The notes under the pieces were generated by a model, which made no database searches, was not told the origin of the DNA, and saw only the letters and a program-made list of their open reading frames with translations. 64,000 nt of DNA from the NCBI RefSeq assembly GCF_000247695.1, contig NW_004624843.1, positions 2,399,285 to 2,463,284 of the forward strand. Reading direction: 5' to 3'. The DNA is from Heterocephalus glaber (lineage: Eukaryota; Chordata; Mammalia; Rodentia; Bathyergidae). The translations under genes and the position numbers were made by a program. Shown here in pieces: positions 33,403-45,264 of this stretch (position 1 is the stretch's first letter; every line of letters starts with the position of its first letter).

Positions 33403-33760
33403 TTCCATCCCTGTCCCATGTCCATTTCATGAAACAAAATGCATTTAGTCCACCTCTAAGTACCACCAAAGTCTTAAAAGTTCAACCATTGCTGAAAAGC
33501 CCAAGTCCAAGTCTCCTCTGAGACTCAAGGCAAACTGTTAAATTTCCAACCTACAGTGGCACAGGTTGAACATTTCCATTCCAAAAGGGAGAAATAGAAG
33601 AACAGGAAAGAGTTAGACCAAAGGGGCCAGGGATTTAGCTCAGTGGTTTCGCCGCCTGCTGCACAAGTGCAAGGACCTGAGTTCGATCCCTGGTACAAAA
33701 AAAAAAAAAGTTAGACCAAAGAAAGTGTGAAACCCAGCATAGAAATTTATTTGAATTCTT
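33403..33760 (-). mobile_element. MaLR internal fragment
   Basis: CAAAGTCTTAAAAGTTCAAC, GTCTCCTCTGAGACTCAAGG, ACATTTCCATTCCAAAAGGG and GTGTGAAACCCAGCATAG match the start of the internal regions at 22187 and 55986. Truncated: no 5' LTR follows before L1 sequence resumes. Hosts the SINE at 33624-33708. Confidence 0.75.
33624..33708 (+). mobile_element. Young ID-like SINE with perfect duplication
   Basis: Body GGCCAGGGATTTAGCTCAGT, CGCCTGCTGCACAAGTGCAA, GTTCGATCCCTGGTAC with intact A and B boxes and a 13-base A tail. A perfect 13-base direct repeat flanks it: AGTTAGACCAAAG at 33611-33623 and 33709-33721. A clean duplication and clean tail mean a recent insertion. Confidence 0.95.
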
Positions 33761-34290
33761 CTATTGGTTCAGTATTGCTTTGTGGCCTAAAATATGATCT
33801 GTTTTTGAGAAATGACTATGAGCTGCTGAAAGAAAAGATTGTATTTTGTAGTTCATGAATGGAATGTTTTGCAGACATCTGTTCAGTCCTTTTGATCTAT
33901 GGTATACTTTAACTATGATGATTTTTGGTTTTTATTTGTTTGTTTGCACAAGCTATGTATTTGTGAGAGTGGAGAATTGAATTCACTCACTATTATTGTT
34001 TTGGGGCCTATTGTGTTGATTAACATTTGTTTTATGAAATTGGGCACAATGATATTTGGTGCATATATACTTTTGTATAAATTTTTATTGAATTTTTATA
34101 TCTCCTTGGTAAAGTGTTCCATTTATCAATCTGTAGCAGTCTTCATCTCATCTGACTAATTTTACCTTGCTGTCTGTTTTGTCAGATACAAATATAGCTA
34201 TTTGTGCTTGCTTTTGAGGTTGATTAGTATGGAATATTATTTTCCATCCTTTCACTTTTAGTCTGTGTGTGTCTTTGCTAATGTGTAACC

Positions 34291-35640
34291 TTTGCAGGCA
34301 GCAGGAGGAGCCAAGCTTCCAGATTCAGCCTCTTCTGAAATCACACCTGGATTCTCAGCACAGTGTCCTCTACAGCTTAAGCTTCTCACTACTTAAACTT
34401 CTCTGAGGGTCTGAGACTAGCCCTTTCCCTCTTCACAAGTGTACTTTTGACTATCTTTCAAGCACTCACTGTTGAATGGTGACTCCAAAAATCCCTGAAG
34501 TATGGTTTTTCTATGAGCTCTAATTCCCCGAGTAGCTCAGTCCCAAACAATATGTCCTTTTAATAATGGCTCTTTACACTACCACTCCTAAATATGGCGG
34601 GCACTGCAGTGAATTTCTCTTCCAAACCTAGGCTGCTATGCAGGAAGTGTCACTTTCAGCATAAATCCTGGGGCTAATGCTGCCAGTCTTATCACAGGAG
34701 CTGCCAGCCAGTACGACTTGAGCAGGTGATTTTAGCAGATGCTGTTTTAAAGCAGAAGGAAGTGAGAAGACACATTTATTAGTCACCTAAAAACATATTT
34801 CTCCATGATCTATCACATTATCTCACATGTGATCAACATCTCACCATCATTTTTTTCTACCTTGCACTTTCTTGCATCCTTTTCATTCAATGTTTAAATA
34901 TGAAGGCAGTTGTTTCTCAGCACATACTGTCCATGGATTTGATCAGTGTTCCTTTTAAGCTCTGTCTCGGGACTCAGGGTCATCTGAAGATGAACTCTCC
35001 TGCATGATCAGATAGCTCTATTTTTTGTGCTAACTAAAAGTGTCTGAAAACTAATTTATGTGATAGATTAAAGTGGTGGGAAAAACACCCTAGGCACAGT
35101 AATTTCACAACATAGTATAACAGATTTTCAAAATAAAACAGCTTTTCCTTCAACATGGTATCCTCGAGAGTATTGGATACTGTGTGGCTATTAAGTTTTT
35201 CATGCATCATTGATTTCCTAGCCAAAAAAAATGATGAATATCATTACAAAAGTACTTCAGTGCACTTAGAAAAAAGTCTTAGATCTAAGATAACATTTGA
35301 CTCATCGACTGTAGGCACAATTGTAAGTGTGTATACAAATTCAGGTCAGTAAAAAAATATAATCCATGCAAAGACTACTGAGGATATAGATTCAAATATC
35401 ATCTCACATTTCCCAAGCAACAAGTGTATCCTGAGACTTACATTTGTCCTTACATTCCATAAGGAAAGCTTTTGTATGTATTTCATGGATTCAATATTAA
35501 TACTTAGAAGCAAGCAAATTTATTGTTTAAAATCTTCATAATTAACTCTTCTTATATAGTCCAGGCATAGTTTTCAGTTTTGGACAAAATTACGAACATC
35601 CTTGTGAAGGAACAAACATATTCTATTTCATTAGAAACTA
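34291..35640. other. No recognised feature
   Basis: GC is moderate at 34300-34700 but I see no family or coding homology. Frames at 35034-35352 are short and overlap on both strands. Confidence 0.45.
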
Positions 35641-35655
35641 CAGCATTGGTTTTTT

Positions 35656-36002
35656 TAAAAAAATTCTTTTATTGGTACATTTTAGGTATACAGTACGTTT
35701 ACATTTATCATTTGGTGCTTGTACCGGTACGTGATGAATCTTGGTTCTTATTTTTTTCCTCATTACCTGTGCACCCTTCACCCCCTCCACCTTCCATATT
35801 TACATAGATTTCATTTCCATTTTTTTCTTTTCTCATAATTTTTCCTTTCCTTTCTTTCCTTTCCCCTTCCCCTCCCACCACCTTTGGACCTTTAAATATT
35901 TCAAATTATCAGTTATTCATTTTAATCATTTTAATCCTTATTTACACTTTTGGTTTCTCACATTAGAGAAACTATTCGATACTTACACATGTGTGTCCTA
36001 TT
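35656..36002 (-). mobile_element. Short 5'-truncated L1, 3'UTR type A, with 15-bp duplication
   Basis: The antisense of the type A 3'UTR runs from TTATTGGTACATTTTAGGTA to CACATGTGTGTCCTATT, matching 7651-8010 base for base over most of its length. A perfect 15-base duplication flanks it: CAGCATTGGTTTTTT at 35641-35655 and 36003-36017. It has a short A tail (read as T) and is truncated to 347 bases. Open frames on the plus strand are 3'UTR noise. Confidence 0.95.
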
Positions 36003-36017
36003 CAGCATTGGTTTTTT

Positions 36018-36909
36018 CAAGCAGATAGCCTGACAGACATTGAACTCCAAAACCTCCCCAAAGAAGCAACATTTGTCGACAGTGATGTTTGGGATACAAA
36101 GGCTAAGATCCAAACAGAGTAGGAAAGCCCAAATTACTGATGATTTGCGGAGTAATTTTTTTAGTTACAGTTTTAAATGGGGTTAATGGCTGCAGGAAAA
36201 CTATAAGCAGAGTCTAAGCAACAAATCTCTTCTAAAAACTAACCCTGAAATGCTGTTTTTAAGGAACAAAATAAAATATTCATCAAAACAAAAATGATAC
36301 TACTAGAATCCAGTTCAAGATTATTTTTTCCCATAACATTTTAAAAGCCAAAACAAATTCAATATACAAATGATTTAAAAACTCTTTAAAAAAGATCAAC
36401 ATGAAACCCTCCCCAGTTTACATTCATGTATTCACTACCTCATGGGGCAGGTGCTAATTAAGATACAGGAAGATACATTTTCATTTTTTTCTAGTCAATT
36501 TCTGATACAATGGTTGCTCACTGAAATATAATCAAGAAAATATGTCCTGTTCCTCAAATAATTGGAATCAACTGTAGTGTGAAAAAGCACAAAGCAAATA
36601 AAAAATTCAGTTGTAAAAAGCTGGTAAAAGTAATTTAAGTTTACAAAACCCATTATTCTTGAGTTTGTGCTCACATCATCAAGTACAATATTTCCCACTT
36701 CAATTCTGCAAGTCTCTTTAGCACTAGTTGGATTATACCAGCCATGGATATCAGCATAATTATTGATGATGCTAACAAAACACATTACCCTAGCACTGAA
36801 AATGCAAAACAAATTGACAAAAAAATTAACCTAATTGTCTTTATGAATCTTATTTAATGTAAAACACTACCATAAAGTAAAAAGAATGCAGTGGATCTGG
36901 TATTGGGTG

Positions 36910-36913
<4 letters not shown>
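36018..36913. other. Unassigned low-repeat interval
   Basis: I recognise no repeat. A 105-residue minus-strand frame (36495-36812) contains a relatively non-low-complexity stretch (around INNYADIHGWYNPTSAKETC), but I cannot match it to a protein and it has no other supporting signal. Confidence 0.4.

Positions 36914-36952
<39 letters not shown>
36914..36952. repeat. (GA)n microsatellite
   Basis: About 19 uninterrupted GA units, immediately upstream of an L1 3' part. Confidence 0.97.
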
Positions 36953-36956
<4 letters not shown>

Positions 36957-36959
36957 GGA

Positions 36960-37430
36960 ATTACACTGGTATGTGCATACTCGTATTTATAGCAGTGCAA
37001 TTCATAACAGCTAAATTTTGGAAAAACCTTATATGTCCATCAACAAATGAGTGGATAGAGAAAATGTATTTACACATAATAGAGTATTACTCCATCATAA
37101 AGAAGGATAAAATTGAGTCACCTGTAGAAAAATTGATGCATTTTGAGACCACAATGTTAAGTAAAATAAGTCAGGCATGCAAGTGTAAATACTGCATGGT
37201 TTCTCTTATATGAGAAAACTAAATTACAAATAAACAGCAAAATAAAAAGATAATAAGAAATAGGAAGATAGATTTTTCTCAGATGGGAAGGAGATCAAGT
37301 GATAGAGGCAGCTGGGAAAGGGAATGAGAAAAGGAATTAAGGTATGTTATATACACATACAAACTCCCCAAAGGAATGCAAAAATTATATTCTACAAACA
37401 TGTATTAGTGGAACAAAAGAAAAAGTCATC
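36960..37430 (+). repeat. Older L1 3' end, sense
   Basis: CTCGTATTTATAGCAGTGCA, CAACAAATGAGTGGATAGAG, GAGTATTACTCCATCATAAA, AATAAGTCAGGCATGCAAGT then TGGTTTCTCTTATATGAGAA are the well-known end of L1 ORF2 and the start of its 3'UTR. It is more diverged than the type A and B copies. Confidence 0.85.
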
Positions 37431-37799
37431 TAGCAAAAAATCTAGATATTGTGACATGAACAGCTTGGAAAGTTTCAAAGGCATTTTATTTTATTATATT
37501 ACACGAATGTAATTTATACTGTTGTTCAATATTCACTTCCATCTGGAAACTATGAGAAAAAAAGAATCCCTAACGATATATATCATAGTAATTTGATTCT
37601 GTGAAATATGCTGCATTCTCTTAGTGACTCCTTTTCTAAGATCTGGTGACACACTTTATATAAAATGCAAAGCAGAAGTATACAAACATGGGGCCAGCCC
37701 ACACATCTCGTTTTGAACATTTCATTCATATAAGGTATTCTCACTGGAAGTATGGAGTACATGTCTTTAATTTGTTGAGAAGGTTCTGTTCTACTTCTA
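37431..37799. other. No recognised feature
   Basis: AT-rich spacer; nothing recognised. Confidence 0.4.
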
Positions 37800-37958
37800 G
37801 TCTCCTGATAGCTTTTACCATGAACAGCTGTGTAATTTAGTCCAATTCTTTTACTCCAACTAGTGACAGGATCATATGGCTTTTTCCTTTCCTCTGTTTA
37901 ATTGATGACTTTTGAGGGTGGATCTTCCAATGCTCAACCAACACTGCCATCCCTATAA
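37800..37958 (-). repeat. L1 ORF2 fragment, antisense, running into the gap
   Basis: Minus strand encodes a degraded reverse-transcriptase stretch (ERKSHMILSLV region and an upstream YRDGSVG), matching the ORF2 part just before the catalytic core. The plus strand reads AGGATCATATGGCTTTTTCC and AACACTGCCATCCCTATAA. It is cut off by the run of N. Confidence 0.65.
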
Positions 37959-38679
37959 NNNNNNNNNNNNNNNNNNNNNNNNNNNNNNNNNNNNNNNNNN
38001 NNNNNNNNNNNNNNNNNNNNNNNNNNNNNNNNNNNNNNNNNNNNNNNNNNNNNNNNNNNNNNNNNNNNNNNNNNNNNNNNNNNNNNNNNNNNNNNNNNNN
38101 NNNNNNNNNNNNNNNNNNNNNNNNNNNNNNNNNNNNNNNNNNNNNNNNNNNNNNNNNNNNNNNNNNNNNNNNNNNNNNNNNNNNNNNNNNNNNNNNNNNN
38201 NNNNNNNNNNNNNNNNNNNNNNNNNNNNNNNNNNNNNNNNNNNNNNNNNNNNNNNNNNNNNNNNNNNNNNNNNNNNNNNNNNNNNNNNNNNNNNNNNNNN
38301 NNNNNNNNNNNNNNNNNNNNNNNNNNNNNNNNNNNNNNNNNNNNNNNNNNNNNNNNNNNNNNNNNNNNNNNNNNNNNNNNNNNNNNNNNNNNNNNNNNNN
38401 NNNNNNNNNNNNNNNNNNNNNNNNNNNNNNNNNNNNNNNNNNNNNNNNNNNNNNNNNNNNNNNNNNNNNNNNNNNNNNNNNNNNNNNNNNNNNNNNNNNN
38501 NNNNNNNNNNNNNNNNNNNNNNNNNNNNNNNNNNNNNNNNNNNNNNNNNNNNNNNNNNNNNNNNNNNNNNNNNNNNNNNNNNNNNNNNNNNNNNNNNNNN
38601 NNNNNNNNNNNNNNNNNNNNNNNNNNNNNNNNNNNNNNNNNNNNNNNNNNNNNNNNNNNNNNNNNNNNNNNNNNNNNNN
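37959..38679. other. Assembly gap (721 N)
   Basis: Unresolved bases. Both flanks are L1 sequence in opposite orientations, which explains why assembly failed here. The long frames that cross it are artefacts. Confidence 0.99.
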
Positions 38680-39540
38680 CAAATAAACATAAGAAAAAAT
38701 GTTCAACATCACTGGTCATTCAAGAGATGCAAATGAAAACAATGCTGGGATTCCACCTCACCCCAAAAGGAATGGCTGCTATCATGAAATCAACCAATAA
38801 CAAATGCTGGCAGGGCTGTGGGCAAACAGGAACATTGTTCCACTGCTGGTGGGAGTGCAGACTGGTGCAACCACTGTGGAAGTCAGTGTGGAGATACCTC
38901 AAAGAACTAATACTAGAAGTCCCATTTGACTCAGCTATTTCCCTTCTGGGTATCTTCCCCAAAGAATTAAAAGAATCATACCACAGTGATATATGTGCAC
39001 CCATGTTTATAGCGGCACAATTTGTAATAGCTAAAACTTGGAAATAGCCCAATTGCCCATCAACTGGAGAATAGATAAAGAAAATGTGGTTTTTTAAAAT
39101 AAAATGGAGTACTACTCAGCCATAAAAACTGAGAAATTAGAGACATTTATAGCTAAATGGATATTCAAGGCGATACTCTTAAGTGAAATAAGTAGGACAC
39201 ACGTGGAAATACCAGTTTCTGTAGTGTGAGAAATTGAAAGTGTAAATAAGGACTAAAAGGTATAATAGATAATGGGAGCTAGGAAGAAAAGGGGCAAAGG
39301 GGAAATGGAAGTGGGAAGGGTAGGGGAAAGGAAAGAAGGGAATGGAATTAATATGAGAAAATGAAAAAATGGAAAAAAGTCCTTGTAGATAGAGAGGGAT
39401 GGAGGTGTTGAAGTGAGGGCAGGAGAAGGGGGAAAAAATAAGAGCCAAGATGGATTATGTAAAGGTGCAAATTTGCAATGATGAATGTCATTATATTGTA
39501 TACCTAAAGTGTACCAATAAAATTATATTAAAAATTAAAT
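38680..39540 (+). mobile_element. L1 3' end, 3'UTR type B
   Basis: Emerges from the gap within the ORF2 tail. The frame 38727-39047 carries the C-terminal cysteine motif (CWQGCGQTGTLFHCWWEC) and [17 protein letters not shown]. The 3'UTR includes AAAGAAGGGAATGGAATTAA, AAGGTGCAAATTTGCAATGA and TGTACCAATAAAATT. It is one of the younger L1 copies. The full 5' extent is hidden in the gap. Confidence 0.92.
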
Positions 39541-39559
39541 AAAAATGGTTCTACAGTTT

Positions 39560-40330
39560 GAACTGCAGGTTTCATTGAATTCAATGTATTGAGGCTGGTT
39601 TTATGAGTCAGAATATGTTCCATGACTCAGAGTACAGTCCATCCATATAAAAGTTTCATGTGAATTTGAAAAGCATGTGTATTTTCCTGTTCATGGGTGA
39701 CATACTCTATATATGAGAATCAGGCTAGTTGGTAGGGTTCAAACTTTCTATATATTTAGTTACTTCCATATTCTAGTCCTACCAAGTATTTAGAGAACAT
39801 GATTGAAAACCTTCATAACAATTGTCAATTTATTCATTTCTCCTTGAAGTTCGAATAATTTTATTTTTTATATATTGAAGTTCTATTAATGAGTGCAATA
39901 TTTAAATTTTTGAAATGGCTATATCTTCCTGTTTAATTGAACCATGTAACATTATAAAATGAACTTTTTCATCTCTGGTACCATTCTTTGCTCTAATATT
40001 TACTGTATTTGATATTAACAGCCATTCTTAACAGTAACTTACAATTTAATTAAGGTATATCAATTAAAACCATCCTCACCAGCACTGGGAATTATTCTTC
40101 TGTGAAACACCAACTCATTAGATAGGTGAAAATGTTACCTTATTATCACATTCTGTATTACCTTATTTATTAATTTTAATATTATTTTGTGTTTGGTTTA
40201 GACTTTTTATTTGTTAATCTTCTATGTGTGCTTGACTATTTTTAAGTAAAAGTTTTAAAATTTATTTAATTGATTTGCTTGAATATCATTTAATAGTCCT
40301 GACTGATGATATATTTCCAATAATATAGGA
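39560..40330 (-). repeat. Old L1 ORF2, antisense
   Basis: TGAGGCTGGTTTTATGAGTC, GAATATGTTCCATGACTCA, GAATTTGAAAAGCATGTGTA, TTATTCATTTCTCCTTGAAG and TATCTTCCTGTTTAATTGAA follow antisense L1 ORF2 order. The part after about 40030 is less certain. Confidence 0.65.
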
Positions 40331-42175
40331 TTTTTTATATCTGTACAGTCCTAAAATTTTATTATATTTAACTAAATAAATGTATGATTTTCTCTGTGAT
40401 CTATTTCATTCTTAATCTAATTTCATGTCACACAATTAACTGAAAAGCATTTTCTAAATTTTTCAATTTTTTAATCTACCAGGACCCTGAATTCTGTTAA
40501 GAACAAATATTTCTAGTAGTGATACAATTTATTTTATTATAGGATATTAATTTGAACACTATGATTTGAATAAATCTATTAACATGGAATACCATTAGTA
40601 AGCAAACTTACAATTTTTAAAATCTTAAATGTGACACTACGTTGTTACATGGAGAAAGGGACCTAATAACTAACCAGTATTATTTGTTGACTTGAATTGA
40701 ATGTTGTTAATTGAAGTCTTCAAGTTAGAATTTTCATTACAGCTCAGTATCCTCAAATTATTCCTTATCTTTTTCTCTGTATAACATTGAATGAAACTGA
40801 TGAATCATTTGAATGACTGAATGTCCTGCTTTTTTATTCTTGAGTCAATGCCCTACCTGAGTTCCCTGAATTAAGCCCAGGAATGGGTTAAATATATAGG
40901 GAGAACACTTAGATGTATACAGCTACCATGAAAGCATCTTCTTATATATTGTTATTTCATTTGAACTTCACATTAGCACTTGGAATTACAAACTGATTAA
41001 TGTTAATTTAGTACATGTTTATTATGGGCAGTCAATCTGCTAAGTGCTTTATCTGGACTACCTCATTAAATAGTTATAATAACTTTTGAAGAAAGATACT
41101 GTGAATTTTCCTAAAAATAAAAATAGGAAATTTTAAGATATATTATTATGTGGTAGAAAACTGTGTAATAATAACAGTAATGTGTATTATAATATACCAT
41201 GATTACACAGAATTATCAATTACAATGAATTTACCCCCTAAAAGTACTTTGTAAAGGGTGTTTAACATGTAGACATAGTTGTCGTATAAATGCTTTGCTT
41301 ACATTTACTCCATTGTCAGGAACAGGAGAGATAATTCACCAAAATAGATTTCAGAAGTAAAGTAAAGATTAGTAATACTTGAAGTATGCTGAGGTCTGAC
41401 TTGGGATTTAGTGACACAGCACAATATGCTTCATGAATATGCATCTGCACACAAATCACTACTTGAGTCCCCACTTCATGTTGATAAAACTAGGTCTTCC
41501 CAGGTCAGAGAATTCTAATGTGCTCACTGCTTTATCACAGGGGAAGGAATCAGGGCAAATCTATGATGGCTTAATGGTGAAAAGAATGCTTGTAATAAAG
41601 ACAACTAACTCAGTAGCCTTCAAGTTTGTATATGTAATAGTCTGTGTGTATCTCTCATTTTATTAATAAAAAATGAAAACTTTAGGTCTCTGTATTACCT
41701 ACTGTCATCTAAATACATGATCATTGCTATATCAGAGTAAATAAGGGAACAGAGAGAAAGCTCAATCTCCTTGTGTACTAGGATCATTAGCAATCAGGCA
41801 GTCTCACTTTTAGAACTTTTGTTGTCTTTGCCAAAATCAGAGTTGTTTCAAGGTAATCAACAAGGTAAGAAACCTGAGATGTAGAATATATGAATAATTT
41901 GCATAAATTCAAAGAGCATGCAAGAGTATGATCCAGTTGCAATTAATCACATTATCTGATGTCTCAGTCCACTTTCTTAATTGCTAGGCTGTAACACCTT
42001 CCTTGATCTCCCAGAAGCAGAGGTCATTGGCAACTGCAAAGTTGTGTAAGCCTCTTGAAGGGCAGGAGACAATGACTTTCCACCCCCCAAAAATCTATAG
42101 CTGATGAAGTTCTTTTAAAAATACCAAAGAAAACACGAATTAAAGGTCTTATTTTGATGATTTACCTAGTATGTT
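40331..42175. other. Mostly unassigned; one L2/MIR-like patch
   Basis: Apart from 41010-41140 I recognise no repeat. Open frames here (for example 41433-41666) have no homology I can name. Confidence 0.4.
41010..41140. repeat. L2/MIR-like remnant
   Basis: TACATGTTTATTATGGGCAG, CTGCTAAGTGCTTTATCTGG, CTCATTAAATAGTTATAATA fits 'tactatgtgccaggc', 'gctaagcgctttacatg', 'ctcatttaatcctcacaa', the common tail of L2/MIR-related repeats. The strand relative to the consensus is not certain. Confidence 0.5.
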
Positions 42176-42345
42176 TCTTTTTCTTAATTTTATTGGTACA
42201 CTTTTGATATATATAATAATCACATTCATCCCAGGGAATTTGTACCTGTACAAAATATATTATGATTCTTCTTTATTTTCCCCATCCCCCTTCCCTGCCT
42301 AATATATTTCTTTCTTCTTTTTTTCCCCTATAAATCTTCATGCCT
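42176..42345 (-). repeat. L1 3'UTR fragment, antisense, older variant
   Basis: TTTTATTGGTACACTTTTGA, then CATCCCAGGGAATTTGTACC, ATTATGATTCTTCTTTATTT and CCCCATCCCCCTTCCC follow the same plan as the 3'UTR types A and B (A-rich end, GTACCAATAAA, purine tract), but diverged from both. Likely an older subfamily. Confidence 0.65.
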
Positions 42346-43461
42346 CATGCCTAATGTTCCATACCTATTTTACAAACTAATTCTAATTGTGGGTCTTTTC
42401 ATGTTCTCTGGCCTCAATAAGCATTTAAAATTGCATGTGGTTTCACTTCTGGAATTTGGAAAGAAAAATGAACAATTAAGGACCAAAAAACCCCAACACT
42501 TTCATAAAAAGAGTGAACTGGGATGTAATTTTAATGACATTCATTAAGAGAAAATTTCCTAAAACATATCATATGCTGTTTCTGATAATATATAAAAATC
42601 ATTATAAATCAGCATCCTAGTCAAAACCAATCAATACCTGGTTAAAGCGTTTATTAGGGATGCTTACCCGTGGTAAAGTTTCATGCGGGCACATTTTGCC
42701 ATGTGTTTTTCTATGTCTTAATGTTTTAAAAGAGATCTCACAAGTTCATCTTGACCTAAGAAAACTTCTCTTAAATTTTCACGTCCTTCATTTATAAATC
42801 TTCATTTCTGTTGTTCAAAAATGATGCGATTTTTCAATCATGTTAGGGCAATGTAATTGCTGATCTTTACCTCTTTCCATGGTCTTGTCACAAATCTAAA
42901 TAGATTGTGATTTACAGTCAAAGTTTTAAGAACCTGTGATCTGGTATATATTTATTGACTCTCAGCTTGAAAATAACATGATATTTAAATAACGACAGAG
43001 CCCAAATTTGTTTTCCTCCCTTGGCCAGATGGCAGGTCATCCTGGGAAATGGTGTAACCTGTCAGAATGTATAAGTGTGATCTTGTGTGAAAAAAATTTG
43101 GAAGCTTGAGATACTATCTGGGGAGGCCCACATGCTGTCTCTCATTTTCTCAGATAATTAAAAAGCTTTGTATTTTTTCTGACAACAGTCCATGAGATTA
43201 ACAATAAGAACCACTAGTGAAAATCAAACAAACATAAGAATGTGATGGTTAAAATTGATTGTTTCTAATTTTTTCTGCCGTATTTAAATTCATGTATTTT
43301 AAGATGTTAAGACCCAGAGAAAGAATTTACTCTTGAGTATGCTCAAAGAATAGAATACTATAGTCATCTATATAGAGAAAGCAGCACATTTGCGCTAACA
43401 AAGAAATTTTCTTTTTTATGGAACAGCAAAATTTATAAAACCAATTTGGCTTTTGAATGCA
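42346..43461. other. No recognised feature
   Basis: AT-rich; no repeat family or coding homology recognised. Confidence 0.45.
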
Positions 43462-43469
43462 ATTTCCTT

Positions 43470-43552
43470 TTTTTTTTTGTTACCAGAGATTGAACTCAGG
43501 ACCTTGCACTTGCAAGGCAGGCAGTGGCACCACTGAGCTAAATCCCCAGCTC
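43470..43552 (-). mobile_element. ID-like SINE, antisense
   Basis: T-run, GTTACCAGAGATTGAACTCA, GGACCTTGCACTTGCAAGGC, CACCACTGAGCTAAATCCCC. Short direct repeats ATTTCCTT at 43462-43469 and 43553-43560 are the likely target duplication. It keeps a TTGCAAGT core closer to the general ID consensus than the copies at 2606 and 33624. Confidence 0.88.
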
Positions 43553-43560
43553 ATTTCCTT

Positions 43561-44878
43561 AAAATTTAAAGACTTAAGACAAAAAGCTTTGTTCTTGGAA
43601 TTAAAAGATTTGAGTTCAAGTCATAGTTCTTCCATTTCTTAAAAGATACAGGATAAATAATGTACACTACTTAAAACTATGATTCAACTGGAAATTTGAA
43701 AATAATAAATTAAACTCTAGCATTAATATTATCAAATAAAACGATCTAAAGAAAATAAGTTATAAATTGCAGAATGATGACTAAATGACATCATTTTATT
43801 TTAAAAAGGAAGGTACTATTTTTTTCTTGTGTATCTATTTTTATTTTCCGGAGCCTTTCTTAAAGTCTTAGAACAGACTGCTGAGAAAAATAGCTTGTAA
43901 TAGCTTGACAGTTTACCAACTATAACAGACAGTGACCAGCTAGTGAAATAGGAAACCAGAATCCACTCTGTCTTTAAGAAGGGAGGAATGAGATCAAGGA
44001 ATTGCTTATACAGATGTCAGAAAGGCTGGGAAGTCAATGCGGTAGAGCGACTACTAGGAAGTCCCTGAGAGAAATGGTTACCCAGAGCTGGTGACCAGCT
44101 CTCTCTTGTCCCCACTCTCCTGGAGACACTGCTGGGAATGTTGCTTCCTTCAAACTGTACCAATGATCTGACGGAAGCCCATCCTCACACTCTCTGGTCC
44201 TCAGCTCCAAGAACTGCCATGTTTTCCTTTCCTTTTTCCTCCAATGTTAGGCCAGTACCTCCCCCTGGGAAATCAAGCCAGGACCTAGCTGGCAAGGGAG
44301 TCTGGGGAAGATAATTATAGGTTATTCCTTTGTCTTCATCAGTAAGAATTTTCACCCATCTTGGAATCAGAAGCTTGCCTGGAGCCAACACACCACACAT
44401 TTTTATTGATAATATATTTGAATAGTTTGTGATTCTTGTCTGGCAAATGGATCAATTCTGTTTAGTTTCAAACTACCACTCATCTGAAAAGCTTGGCCTA
44501 AACAATCAGGAGAAAATGCTCATTTTTCCTGGAGCTATTATGGTGAAATACATCTCTGAAAATGAATCCAATGAGGATAGATTTTAGACTCTCAATATGA
44601 TGTTTGAGGAAGCTCTTTTCAATATATGATCACAGACTGCCTCCATAAGAAGTACCTGATGCACTTATTAATAGTGATAATATACAAAGACACATTCCCA
44701 AAATCCACCCTAGATGCTATCAATCAGAATCTCCAATTGCCAATTCCAAGGTCCTTCATTTTATTTTGCTGTCTTTGATGACAACAATAGTTCCTGTCCG
44801 GTCTTCAAGGCAGGATATTGCTTATACAGATGTTTCACTGCCCAATTTAGAGGAATAAATGTCTAAATGGTTAGATGG
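43561..44878. other. No recognised feature
   Basis: 44000-44400 is GC-richer but I recognise neither a repeat nor a gene. The 71-residue minus-strand frame at 44185-44400 has no homology I can name. Confidence 0.4.
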
Positions 44879-45258
44879 CCCTATGGCCTGAATTGTGTCT
44901 TCTTTTCACAAATGCATATGCTGATCCCCTCACCCTGTGACTATGTTGGAAGTAGGGCCTTTAAGAAGATAATTAAGGTTAAATGAGGTTATAAGTTTAG
45001 AACTCTAATACAGTAGAAATTCTGCCCTTATAAGATAAGTTAGTAGAGCTCTCTTTCTCTATGCAATGGGAGAACACAAGAAGAAGGAAACTGTCTGCTA
45101 CCCAGGAAGAGAGTTGTTACCAGGAACCAATAAACAAGCATTTTGATGTTGGACTCCCCATCCTTAAACACTGTGAGAAAACAAATGTTACTTGTTTAAT
45201 CAATACCATCTCTGGTATTTTGTATGGCAGCCCAAGCATGTTGAGATAACTAGTATCT
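44879..45258 (+). repeat. MLT1-like MaLR LTR, sense
   Basis: CTATGGCCTGAATTGTGTCT, TGGAAGTAGGGCCTTTAAGA, AATTAAGGTTAAATGAGGTT, GAACACAAGAAGAAGGAAAC and GGTATTTTGTATGGCAGCCC are in MLT1 sense order. About 380 bp, nearly full length. The frame at 45061-45249 is inside it. Confidence 0.85.
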
Positions 45259-45264
45259 TAGTGA

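Larger units (their letters stand above)
32100..34290 (-). repeat. Old L1 ORF2, antisense, interrupted by three insertions
   Basis: Antisense ORF2 landmarks continue across the insertions: TTCACTTTATATTGTTTCC, GTTTTCCCAGCAGGATTTGT, TTCCATGGGTCTATATGTCT, TTGCTATTTGGAATCTGTGG, then TATTGCTTTGTGGCCTAAAA, TTGATCTATGGTATACTTTA, TTTTGTCAGATACAAATATA and TAGTCTGTGTGTGTCTTTGC. The guests are mariner (32345-32640), a MaLR (33085-33765) and, inside that, a SINE (33624-33708). The C-rich tract at 32887-32905 is a local anomaly. Confidence 0.85.

Noticed and set aside
33114..33521. 135-residue plus-strand open frame
   Set aside because: Spans an antisense MaLR LTR and its internal region; GC-rich LTR sequence gives chance frames.
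36495..36812. 105-residue minus-strand frame with non-low-complexity sequence
   Set aside because: I could not match it to any protein family and saw no splice, promoter or second exon support. A protein search would be decisive.
37837..38736. Very long open frames (245-291 codons) on both strands
   Set aside because: They cross the 721-base run of N; the unknown codons cannot contain visible stops. Flanking codons are L1.
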